From Chrysomallon squamiferum (lineage: Eukaryota > Mollusca > Gastropoda > Neomphalida > Peltospiridae), in assembly GCA_012295275.1 (NCBI GenBank), contig CM022679.1:24479502-24543501 (forward strand): 64,000 bases of DNA. The letters are read 5' to 3'. Numbering within the stretch: position 1 is the first letter of the stretch; each line of letters starts with the position of its first letter. The notes beneath the pieces were generated by a model that ran no database searches, was not told where the DNA came from, and saw only the letters and a program-made list of their open reading frames with translations. The translations under genes were made by a program, and so were the position numbers. Below, in pieces: positions 38,201 to 49,800 of the stretch.

Positions 38201-41200
38201 CTGTGTGGTCTGATATCTCACTCAGCAAAAAATTCCTAAGACATTGTGGTTATTATAGAAAGAAAAAAAAAAAAATAATATATATTTTTACATTACTAGA
38301 TTAACAATAAACAGGTATAAATGTCTGGTATATATAAAATGAATAATTTTTGGGAGTTTTGCAGCATTCTGAAACTGGAGATTTTTTAAAGTCAGAACTG
38401 TAATTCTTCAAATCAATAACGTTTGGCATTCCTTACACAGATTTTTCGAAAAGAGTAAAACATCAGTCTATCTCTATAATTGGCATAATCATTTACATAC
38501 ACCATTAAAACACAACACTGTAAGTTTGATTACAAGCCAGTCACTATTATAAAGTCTTTGTTGATATACTCAAAAAGTGTTTTGGTTTATTCTATAATGG
38601 TATTCTTGGTTAGTAAACAACTATTATTTGTAGTCTCATTATTTTCATTGATTTTTATTTGTCTTTGTTTTTCCTAATTAATTTGTATTATTACTCAAAG
38701 GTATATAAATACTGATGATTCTTTATTATGTCTGTTGCCCAACTAAGTTGACACTATCAAGCTGTCTTGTGTATGTATATGTTGATGTTTATGAGGTTCT
38801 TTTTTGGGGGGTGGGGTATTGGGTTTTGATTTTTTACAACTGTTCATGATTTCAGTTAATATAGTTTTATATAAATCTTGTTCTTACCTTGCCCTGAGTA
38901 TGTCTCTAGAAGTTTTTCATTGATTGCTTTTCCCTGCTGTGCCAAAGCAGTAAGCGCTAAAGCTTTGTACAGTCCATTCCTATTCAGGCTTCCTTGATTT
39001 GAATCAACAGCTTCCCATATCTACAATAGTTAATTTAAATTTCACAGCATGTAACCCACACAAAATACTATTTCCATCTCTAGTTTTCACTAATTATAAT
39101 GTGGACAATGGACAAATTGTGGTTGTCAGTATGATGGTGATAAAAAAAAAAAAAAAAATCTGTTTACACAGTTTCACTGAATTAGGAAAATGAAGATAAG
39201 ACTATTAAACACAAAGCAGGAAAATTCATATGTATATAGATAGATAGATAGATAACTATTTTTATCAGTAGTTAAGTACACAATAATATATAGCCTTGAG
39301 CAACTTCTTAAAAAATATAATAAAACAAAATTATACATAATTATAAATAGAAAAATGAATAAGATAGAGGATATACTTGCTTCCAGTGACACTGTGTAAA
39401 TCAAAAATAACTTTTTCATATAATCAAGATTTTATGTTCTTACGACAAAAGATTAATATTTATATATCTGAAACCATCAGTTAATGAAATTTAGGCTTTT
39501 CACTGACCATGAAGTGATTCAAAAAGAAATTAATTTATGAATTTGAAACACAGGGTTTAACCAAATTTTCTAATTCAAAACACATTTTGAAAAGGACAAA
39601 GAAAGAAGAGTTAACTTTGGTAATAGACTGGTTAAAATGAATAAAAACATATCAGACTGGACATTTCATTTCCTTTGTTGATCATACATTTTAAATACAG
39701 AATATATATTTGTCAAGCAGTAACATAACATTTCACAATGGATTCATATGGATGTTGTTTCTATGGCTCCTAGTATTTCAGCCAGTTCTTAGCATCTCTA
39801 AGTATGTTTATTAATAATGACCAGTCACAGCACTCAACAACCAAATAATATTAATAATCGGTCAGTCTATAAATTCTTTTTTATTTATTTATTTATTTAT
39901 TTTGTATCATAAGTTCTGTCCCAAACAATTAACATTCCATTTCAGTGTCTATAAAACCTGTGAAAATAAAATTGATTATTCATTATATATACTAGGTACA
40001 AAAGAACTACCATGGTTTGAGCACATAGCCAAAACAGCTTGGAACAATTAAAAACATTAATAAAATTTTAAAAATTTAAAATTATTGGATCAAGGATATA
40101 TAAGACATATAAGCTACTCTAAGGTTTTTTATTTGTTTGTTGTAGTGGGATTTTTTTTTTTTTTTTCTCCCTGGCAACTGGTTTCAGTTTTTCTTCCCAA
40201 ATTACATAAATAACATAAGTATTTTAACAAACAAAAAAAAAAAAAAAAATTTGTTTTTCATGACTAGACCCAAAACAACTGATCTGTAAGTAATCAACAC
40301 TAAGATACAATTTTCCACTTAATGTTTCAAAATAATAATAATGGTTTTTAAAAAAGGCTGTTGAAAAATATTGTTCCTAACAATTGTCATGGTTATTTTA
40401 AGGATAAAATACAACAAAAAAAAAAATACTGATAGCAAACCTGAATTTATTCCCATGGCAATAAAACACTGCAGTAAAAACTTAAAAGTTGTGCAGCAAT
40501 TTCCATAGATTACCAGGGGACAATTACAGATGTTAAATAATAATGAAATTATCACATAATGATCCAACAAACACTAGGTTCTCCTACCTCACAAAATTAA
40601 CTACAACAGACACAACATACTGAAATGATCATTTATAAGTAAATAAATAAAAATAATTTAATAAACTTCAGTATCTTCATATTTACTGTTTTTATTTATT
40701 ACTGTTCATAATATTTTTTTTATTTTCAAAATATAAATTTTGTTTTGTGAAAATATTAATCCATTTACTAATAAATAATGTTATTTTGCTATAATATTTT
40801 GTTACTTTATTTATTAAAAGTATCCCTGATTGTCAATAACAATGCACATACTTCATAAAAATCAATACCAAAATGAATACTGGACAAATGCACTCACTGA
40901 AATTAATATAATAGTTATCAGGTTATCATTTTTGTATAATGATGATAAATTTAATTCCAATAATTTCAGGGGACTTTTTTGTTTGCTTTTGTGTTTTGGG
41001 AAATGACAATTCTATTTGAAGAGACTATATTTTTACAAATAAAACAAAAATTAAAGTAACAAAAAAGTTAATATTCAGCACTCTTTGCTAAATCAATCAT
41101 TAAATTTTAATTTTATTTTTTAATTTTTTTTATCTTTGCTGCCATAATTTATTTGAGATTAAAATTATAAAATACTTAAACTTAAAGCGTCATATCTTAC

Positions 41201-42037
41201 TTGCAGACTATTGTACATAAATAATTTAATAAATTATGTAATAAATCAAAATCGAGACAATTATAACAAATGTGGAATTTGTTTTGTTACAAAATAAAAA
41301 GAAAATGATAGATAGATAGATAGACAGATATAATGGCAGGGGTAAATGTCAACATACATTTTAAAATAAAAATTTAAAATACGAATCATATGAAGAGATA
41401 TTCATGATGTTGGTGGCCAATGAAGTGTCAACAACAAATATATGATAAATAAATAAATATATGAAATAAAAAGTATTATATCAAGTACTTTAACTGTCAT
41501 TGTGATTTATTTCAGTTGCTCTAAAATTTATTTGAAAGAACGTTAATTACACATTGAAACGAAGCACTCACTACCTTATGTGGATCGTGACAATCAGTTT
41601 AACGGTAACATACCACATGATTCAAATCACTGGAAACGCCCACCAACTAAGCAATGCATGTGGCCATTTCTGTCACGACAATTTCAAGGTTTGAGTTGTT
41701 AATAACAAATGTCTAACAACCAACCTAAGTCTCACTTATCTAAGCAATTTGTACTTATATAATGTATGTATATGAATAACTTACTTGCATTATCACCTGT
41801 TTCGGCAGACTAGTTTTGAGTAACATCTGAATAAAAATTTCACGATCCACATGTTCTTGGTTTGGGCAAACGATATCATAAATTTCCCGATAAAGAGCTG
41901 GAACCGACCCTGCAACACAATTTGAAATAATTTAACGCATCACTGTTAATATTTTCAAATGTCACCAATCACTGTCACAATCAGCGATGTCCCACTTAAC
42001 TCTACCTTTACTTACCAAACGACAAGTCGGTCGACAT
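29651..42037 (-). CDS. SNX8: Sorting nexin 8 (SNX8), 14 coding exons
   Basis: SNX8 is a peripheral endosomal protein that binds phosphoinositides and shapes membranes in endosome-to-Golgi sorting; yeast Mvp1 is a relative. Minus-strand exons: 42037-42016, 41909-41785, 39020-38888, 36804-36611, 35874-35757, 35327-35206, 34795-34715, 33934-33774, 33285-33153, 32759-32691, 32037-31924, 31269-31231, 30642-30493 and 29785-29651. They sum to 1,596 bases, giving 531 residues with consistent phases; human SNX8 is 465. An EH-like helical region lies at residues 1-93. The PX domain is at about 130-238, with RRYNDF (phosphate-binding Arg), the proline-rich LPPKK loop and [14 protein letters not shown]-type helical region covers about 270-525. 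The start ATG at 42037 is followed by only 22 coding bases before the first donor. The gene ends in a Ser/Pro-rich tail, [10 protein letters not shown]. It lies head to head with IQCE. Confidence 0.93.
29796..29843. repeat. (AAT)n microsatellite in SNX8 last intron
   Basis: About 15 AAT units begin some ten bases from the acceptor of the last SNX8 exon, so they sit in the branch-point region on the minus strand. Confidence 0.95.
32165..32202. repeat. (AAT)n microsatellite in SNX8 intron
   Basis: About 12 AAT units in the intron between exons 10 and 11. Confidence 0.95.
33040..33135. repeat. CA-rich tract beside SNX8 exon 9 donor
   Basis: Mixed ATAG, CA and CCAC repeats end about 15 bases from the donor of exon 9. 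An open frame through them is an artefact. Confidence 0.85.
35454..35600. repeat. Imperfect TG/GTAT-rich tract in SNX8 intron
   Basis: GTAT, GGGT and TGCA short units lie in the intron upstream of PX exon 6. The minus-strand reading is Thr/His-rich and spurious. Confidence 0.8.
36080..36665. repeat. Degenerate tandem array derived from an SNX8 exon-intron junction
   Basis: The motif cagaatca recurs at 36107, 36305, 36462 and 36641, each followed by related sequence (for example tgcttaatgata, then aaataatatttatgaca). The last copy is inside SNX8 exon 4 (36611-36804). The copy ending near 36262-36330, on the minus strand, matches the exon end AGGTCTGATTCTGAA, the donor and the first 25 bases of the intron with about 80 percent identity by eye. 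Spacings are about 197, 157 and 179 bases. The array is therefore an intron expansion that carries decayed copies of the coding exon edge and its 5' splice site. Confidence 0.7.
39021..41784 (-). other. SNX8 intron 2, repeats only
   Basis: This is the longest SNX8 intron, about 2.8 kb. It holds poly-A and poly-T runs, GATA-type short runs near 39239-39255 and 41308-41325, and no exon that I can support. Confidence 0.6.
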
Positions 42038-42638
42038 CTTGAATGTTGTTGGTCATGTGATTCTTAATCCGTCACCCAAACTTTAGAATAATAAAACAAA
42101 AACATATTAAAAAAGAAATATAAATTATTCCATTCAAAATTATAGAGATGCCATTAGAAATAATATGTTTGTTCTTAAATGTTACTGTTATTAATTTTCT
42201 TTAATGAAGTGTTTTTGTTCGAGGGAATAGGGGGGGGTCATTTTGTAGACTGGTTTTACTTATAAATCAATTAACTGTTCATTCTAGCGCAATAGTTTTT
42301 ACTTTCAGTGCACGTCGTTACGATGACAGGCGTTTAATTTGCATGGTTTCGAAGCAATCTATTCATTGATTTCTATTTACAGACATTGTCATTCATTTCA
42401 TTTTGCTGGACCGTATTTATTTTTTTTACTTTATTTAAAACAAAAATTCAAATTACTGATGTTATCTTACAGTTTGTTTGCTTTTTGTAAAAATAATGTC
42501 AATTCGTTTACAACGTCACTGTAAACTAGTTGAGACACATCAGACAGGCAATGTTTTTTCGTCTGATTCTGTGAAGTGGATTTAGCCGTCTCCCGAAGAC
42601 CTTAGCAGAAGTGATGATCATTTTATAGTGTTTAAACA
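42038..42638. promoter_or_regulatory. Divergent SNX8/IQCE promoter spacer
   Basis: The two start codons are 601 bases apart and point away from each other, so this spacer must hold both transcription starts. CpG frequency is normal from about 41530 to 42660, unlike the gene bodies on both sides. A perfect octamer ATTTGCAT lies at 42337-42344. A TCATGTGA E-box-like site lies at about 42053-42060, just upstream of the SNX8 start. A G run of eight bases is near 42230. No TATA box is convincing. The sites are pattern matches only. Confidence 0.6.
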
Positions 42639-43798
42639 ATGCCTCGAAAAAATCAGGTAATTATGACTAAAGAATTTTTGTAATTTGTATCTGATCATTT
42701 ATATTGCAAGTGCCCTTCAGTCCATTGTGATGATAATGTTCATTAGACATTACATAATCATGACATTAATTATAAATTTTATTTTTTATATTTTTAATTT
42801 TTTTAAAATTTCCATAAAAATGTATCATTTGACATAAACATAAATTATTAAGTTGTTGTTGTTGTCATCGTCTTCGTTCTTCTTGTTCCTGTTGTTTTCA
42901 TCTGATACTTACTATGCTAGTAACTATTTCAAATGTATTGATATGACCTTTTGTAGGTTCATCATGTCCAGTTGACATAAGTATATGCTTTAAGCTTTTG
43001 CAGAATGAGTAAGATTGTAACTGTAAGCTTAAAAAACATGATTCAAAATATTTTATACACTCAATTAACATATACTACAAATGGGTTCTGAATCAAATAT
43101 TTCCTTAATATTTAGGGATTAGAATAATATAAAACAAGTAATAATCAAATACTGTTATTTTATTTTACATCTGTGTTTTATTTATTGTTCAATATACATG
43201 AATATTGTGTTCAATATAACATCACAGACAATCCTGCAAACTTCAGAATCATTACTCAGTTGCTAATTGCATAAATTCACTCACAAAAATTTTCCACAGA
43301 TTCTTGAAAATAAAATTTCCTCTATTTCATACAGCAAGACCATGTGTTGATGTTTTATTAAAGTAAGACATTGTTTTTCATGAAACTTCTTTTTCCCAAT
43401 CATTCAACATACATACACCAGGTCCCAAATAAATAAAATTATTTATAAAATATATTAAAATTTACTTGCTAAAAATAAAATCTAAATTAAAATATAATCA
43501 AACTGAAAAATCAATCAGGTACTGAATCACCTGAAAGGTATATTGCATAAATAATTGTACAGTTTGCAACTGAAAACTGTTGAATACTGACAAAATATTT
43601 TAAAAGTGACTGACATTTCAATAACCATTCAAAAGGATAAACACATTTTTAATAATGTTGGAATTATTATTTATGTTACACATGCATTCACACATCCATT
43701 ATTTTGGTTTGTTTTGTTGGGTTATTATTATTTTAATTTTATTATTATTACTATTATTATTATTATTACTATTTCTGTTTGATTGTTTCCATTCTGTG

Positions 43799-43832
<34 letters not shown>

Positions 43833-46800
43833 GTTCTTGTTTTGTATATCTTCTTATGTTTTTGTTCTTTTTCTAATTTAAGTTATATACTGTTGGGATA
43901 ATATTAAGATAAGTATAGTTTCTGATGTATTCTTTTTATAATGTTTATAAATATTTCATTTACTTTTATTGCAGAACCATTATGATGATGATTTTAATTC
44001 AGAAGAAGAAACAGAAACATTGGTAAGTTAATTAAAACTAGAATATTTAGTTTTTATAATGTTCACTATACAACAGTAACAATCAAAGAATCATTAAGGA
44101 TATAATGACATCTAACACACCTTATTTCAAGTATCAGACCCAACCTTGAAAATAATCTTACTTATTAGTTTTTTTATAGGAATATTACATCTAAATTCAC
44201 ATCCGACATCATGTGGCAAATGTAGTTTAATTTTCATTTTGATATATTCTTAGCATAATAAATACTTTTATATACATTACTAATTTATTTCCTTGATATA
44301 GATTTCTCGTAACAAACCTCCAAGACAACAAAAACCAGGTAAGCATTATTAAGTAATATATTAAATACTAGAGTATGTATGTACTTGATCTTAAATGAAT
44401 CATTTCAAGGTACACACATACACAAATACACACATGCACACACACACAAATACCAGCAATCAAAAACAAGATACTGTTACCACAAGCATGTTTCTAAATC
44501 AGAATTATTAAATGATAACTTGGAATTTAAAATTTAAAAGGAAGAGAAAAAGGTTTGATAGTTTAGTGTATACTGTATTGTAATCTAAAAATAATGTGAA
44601 AATAGGATAAATGATGATGGTATAGTCGCTGGATTACTTTATTCCCAGTCAGTGTTTGTTGTTTCATGAATTGAAGTATGTCCATTTTTGTATTTGGAAA
44701 AATTCATATAAAAGATATTCTTCTATTAACTAGTAAGGAGGAGACCATTGTTGGATAGAAGTAGTTTTCCATATTCACATTAATATTATCATTATTATTA
44801 CACTATTTGTAATACCTTACAAGTTGTTATGATATTTTGCATTTGTATATATTAAATGTAGAATTAATCAATGGAATCAAATTGATTTAATCTGTTACAG
44901 AGGTATACTGTTTTAGCAATTTGGTTTTATTGTTTTTCAGCATCTGGAAAAAGGACATCTAGAAATTCTAAGCGATCAAGTATGTTGATACCTTACTGCA
45001 TTGAGTTTACTTTTATCTAATGATGTATATATGTGTGTGTGTCAATTGATAAATAGATAGATATAGATAGACATAAATAAAGAAAAACTTAATCCTTTAT
45101 CCAAGTTATAAGTCAGATATATCTTTTTAAACATTTTAAGTAAATTAACAAGTAATATAAATATCTAGAATTAATCATTTTGATAATTGTTTTCAAGTAA
45201 TTATACATTAAGATTACAAAGGTGATACATTATGAAAAGACAACATGGTAAATTATTCAAAATATTTGCATTAGCCAGTATAAAGTCTTATTTAAAATTT
45301 CAAAGTAAACATCAACAATATTCTTGGCATTACTAACACAATAGTTACCAAGTAGATATTCTAACGTACATTTCTTTCAAGAAAATATAATATGGAAATA
45401 TTTTCTAAAACTTTGATAATTATGAAATGTTATTATTTGTTTTAAATTTTTCTTGCACACAGGTGATTATTATTTAAATGCTTCAATTCTAAGATATCAT
45501 TTAAATTATTTTAAGACTCTTTTTTTTTTTTTTTTTTTTTTTTTTTAGATTCTCCTCATAAGAATCGAGCTCACAGTGTCCCAGCAGCAAGAACTGGCAA
45601 AGATCTGTGGATAAATGCCATTCAGAAAAGGCAAACACGTCAGTTTGTTTTTGTTTTTGTTTTCTTATTACATGTATTCTTAAAAGTCATATTTTTTAAT
45701 AGTCATTTTAACTAGGGGTTTGATATGAATAATAATATTAATCCAAGACTGAATAAATGTTTCTTTTCTTTCCATATTTATTATTAACAATGTTGTTACT
45801 GATCATCTTGTTATTTTTGTTATTATATAGTTATTATTTTACATACATCTTATTTTATTTTTCAGTTGGTATTGCAAGTGGAAAACGTTCAGAGAGTCCT
45901 CGACACAAAACCCCAATTGAATATTGGTTGGATACTTTTAGAAAAACTGGTGGAGGTATTGCATAGTTATTGTTAATTTTTTACTGTAGTGAAATATAAA
46001 ATAATTTTATATTTGTATTGGCTGGAAACTTTTAAAAATTTGGGAGATACTATATGGTTTTACCTTTTTATTTACTGTTGTTTTATATATATATATATAT
46101 ATAATTTTATACTAACACATTAATATTTTTGTTGTTGTTGTTGTTTATTCTTTCTTGCGGTTTTAACCTAAAAATATTTTTTGGCTTTTGTTCATAATGA
46201 TTGATACATATATATAAAAGATTTGTATTTACATTTATTTGTTTACATTCTAACAGATAGTGCTACAATGAATACATTCAGTGGTCTGAAGAAAACTGGT
46301 GACAAGAATCTGGCCTATCTGAGTACACCTCACTACCTGAGACAGGTGGTTGGAACAGAAAAACCTGGAAAAAACAATAATGTTACAGGTTTGCATTCTT
46401 AAATCTTAGTTACTGAATTCTTTAAATTGCACTATGATCAGGCAGCAGTTTACCCATTCAGATGAGAAGTGTTGACTCAAAGGACCAGTGCTGTGTTCTG
46501 CCTGTTTTGAGCTATTTCCCATTCACTGTGAGGATAACAACTGTTTTATAATTTTTGCCATAGGACCAGTATTTTTAATATTTTTGTCTTTCAAAAGTTA
46601 AAACTCTAACTGACCTTACAATTTTTATAACTTTGGGGCTACTTTACTTTTAATATTTTTTTTATTTATTAACCTTGAATACCATGTCCACCTGTGTGTG
46701 AAATATTGGTTTAAGTTTTCATGTCTCTAAATTAGACGATGTTTGTTTCAGCAAAACCTTCTGCAGGAACACCTGCCTATAAAACTCAAGAAGAGTATTA

Positions 46801-49800
46801 TGACGAAGTCTTGAGTCTGAGAAAGGTAAATAAGTAAAAGCTGATGATTAATAACAATTTCATTACAGTTGTATCTCAAAAAGGCAAGGAAATAAATCTT
46901 ATTTTTATATTATTTTACTGAAGAAATATTTTTAAATAAAAAAAATGATATTAAATTTGTCATTTAGAAATTATTTATGCTCTAAGTAGTTATAGCATGT
47001 GACTGAATTAGTAAATATAACCTTTCTATATAATTATTTTTTTAAATATGGTTTTAAAAAGTAATTAAAAAGATCCTCTGTCAATAATAGTGTTGCAATA
47101 TTTTAATTTCTTCTGTAATTTATTTTCATACAGAAAATTAGTGCTTTGAATCAGGATTTTGCTACAATGAAGGCCAAGGTCAGAAGACTTGAGGAGGATA
47201 ATATTAAAAAGGTCTGTATTACTTTTACTTTATTAAACTCTCAATTATTTAAAAAAGGAAGATGCTTTAAAGAACTGTTTTTTCTGATATGATCTTTTTA
47301 TACTAAAGAATTTTAAATACAAGAATCAAAGATTTTATTATTGTATAATATTTCTTTCTTTTCTTAAATTTTGATGTTGTATATCTTAAAGACATCACTT
47401 TGATTAATTGCTTTACGTGCAGTTTAAGTAGTTTTGTTTTCCTGTTCTTTTGTTGTGATTGTTTTTTATTTTTTTATTTTTTAAATGTGTCTAAATAGAT
47501 AAGGCATACATTGTACATTATAATATTATAAGGAATGGAAATTGTTAGAACTGCTTTATTGTTTGAGAGTTAAACTTGTCTAAAAATCAGTTATTATGGG
47601 GTTTTTTTTTTACAGGAAAAAGAAATTGAGAATTTGCTGAATCCTTCAAAGGTAAAATTTCTTATGTATTTGATGCATCTTAGCATGTATCTAAGCATAA
47701 TTATCTTGTTCATTTTCTGTTGAAAGAAAAACAAAGCAACATAGATAAAATATATATTTAATATAACTGATTTTATTATCAAAAGACTGCTCCACATTCT
47801 GTTAAGTTTATTTATCTGTTTTATTGGGAAGGACTGCAAAGAAGTGTTTAAACAATACCATTTTGTATTACTTGGAATAATTACAAACTGGTACTATTTA
47901 ATAAAACTTTATTCAAGAACTATTATTATATATATTATAATAAATAGACAAAATTGTTACCTCTCTTGAAAAAGTCATGTTGAATCCCTGCTAAAATATA
48001 AATTTCAAAATGTAAACATTCAGATAATTTAATGTTACGGAAATTTATTTCTCAGAGTGATGAATTAAGAAGAACGCTTGGAGACAGGAAGCCTGATTCT
48101 GGGGCTGTTATACACAGCCTTAAACAGAAAATACTGAAACTTGAAATACAGCTGAGAGAAAAAGAACAGTCATATGCGTAAGAATAAATATCTATAAATA
48201 CATATATTGACACTCCCACTGATGTTTATACTATTTCTTAAGAGAGAATGATAGATAGTTAAAACAAATAGACACTGCCATTATTCCACATTTTAGTCTA
48301 GGATTTCTTGAGTCATAATTTCATGATTTGTTCTTCCTGGTGCACCTGCCTGTAAACCAGTTATTCACATTCCTTGATACGTGCTTCCCTATCAGTAAAA
48401 AAGTGTTTACAAAGATTTCCTATTTGTATTTCATAACAATAGTACTTGAATACATGCAATGAATTTGTTATTACACTATTATACAAACAAAATATTAGCT
48501 TGTTGTCTAATAAGCCTGAATATTAAAATATTGATAAAACACTGATATATTGTGTATAAATAATGTTTTAGTAAACTTGCTTCTGATCTGAAGACAACAA
48601 AGATTGATGAGATGAAGGCTCAGATGGAAGTGTTTTACCAAGAAATTTATCGACTTCAGCAATCTAAGGATACAGGCACAGGCAGAGGGAGGTAAGAGAA
48701 TCATTAATTTCAAAACTAAATATAAAAAGATGTTCAGTATAAGAAAAGTTACAAAGTACAATATTAATCTGTAACATAACAATCTATATGCTTTAGAACT
48801 AATTTCATTTTCAGAAATGAACTCACTTAAGTCTTAAATTTCTTTATGTCTGTTTTAGAGTCTTTATCAATCCACAACATTTAACACAACATAATAGGTT
48901 TTTTTTCTAAACCATCATTTACTAACTCTTGTACAAGGCAGTTTATTTTGAATCTCTGTTATATTTGTTTTAAGGTCAGGAAAAGATAACAGTACTAAAA
49001 TCAGTGCTCTCAATGAGACAGTTATCAGACTGAGTAAAACCAATGAACAGCTGCAGTTAGAAAACAAAGGGTTAAAAGCTGATCTACTTAGACTTCAAGA
49101 ACAGGGATTGGATTCAGCAACAGGCAAAAAAGGTTCAAAAAATTACATTTTCTTTATTTTAAACTTATTGTCTACTTTTAAGAATCATGTTATTATTACT
49201 TTTTATTTTATAATTTTTGTTACTGCAGTAAATAAGTTCAAAATATTCTTTTATTTATTTTTTTACTATTTTTTTTTTTAACTTTTGTCTTTATATTATT
49301 TGCTTAAAATAAAATTCTGTATAGGTAGTATATCTGTTCACTGTTTTGAAAACTGAAGATAATCTGAATCCTTTATAATTTCCTTTATTTTACTCTATAT
49401 GAATTCAGTATGAAATTAAATTATTTGTAGAATTTATTATTCATAATCAGTCATAAAGTGAGCAATAGCATCATTTTGCTTCACTCTATATGCAATTAAT
49501 TCAGTTACAAACACTCAAGTGTTGTTTGTTAATAATATGGTATTCATTGAGGCTATGTTATGTTCCAACTGTATTTCACAACTAAATATTAAAGAGTAAG
49601 CATTTTTCGGAATAAAATGAAATGATATTCTATTTCAAAATATTGTGATGGTTTCTCTGTGTTCATTAGGTGAATATGAGGACATGAACAGACGAGAACT
49701 TCTAGCTGAATTAACTCGACTGAAAAAGGTAAGAATGGAGAAATAAGCAAAGCAAAATCTGTACATAAAGAACAAACGAAGAAAAGAAAAATAATTTCTT

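Noticed and set aside
42301-42330. RFX X-box for a ciliary gene in the IQCE promoter
   Set aside because: The sequence gttacgatgaca near 42317 is only a partial match with mismatches in both half sites.
43655-43876. Leu/Phe-rich open frame resembling a membrane protein
   Set aside because: It is produced by TTA repeats and a T29 run inside IQCE intron 1.
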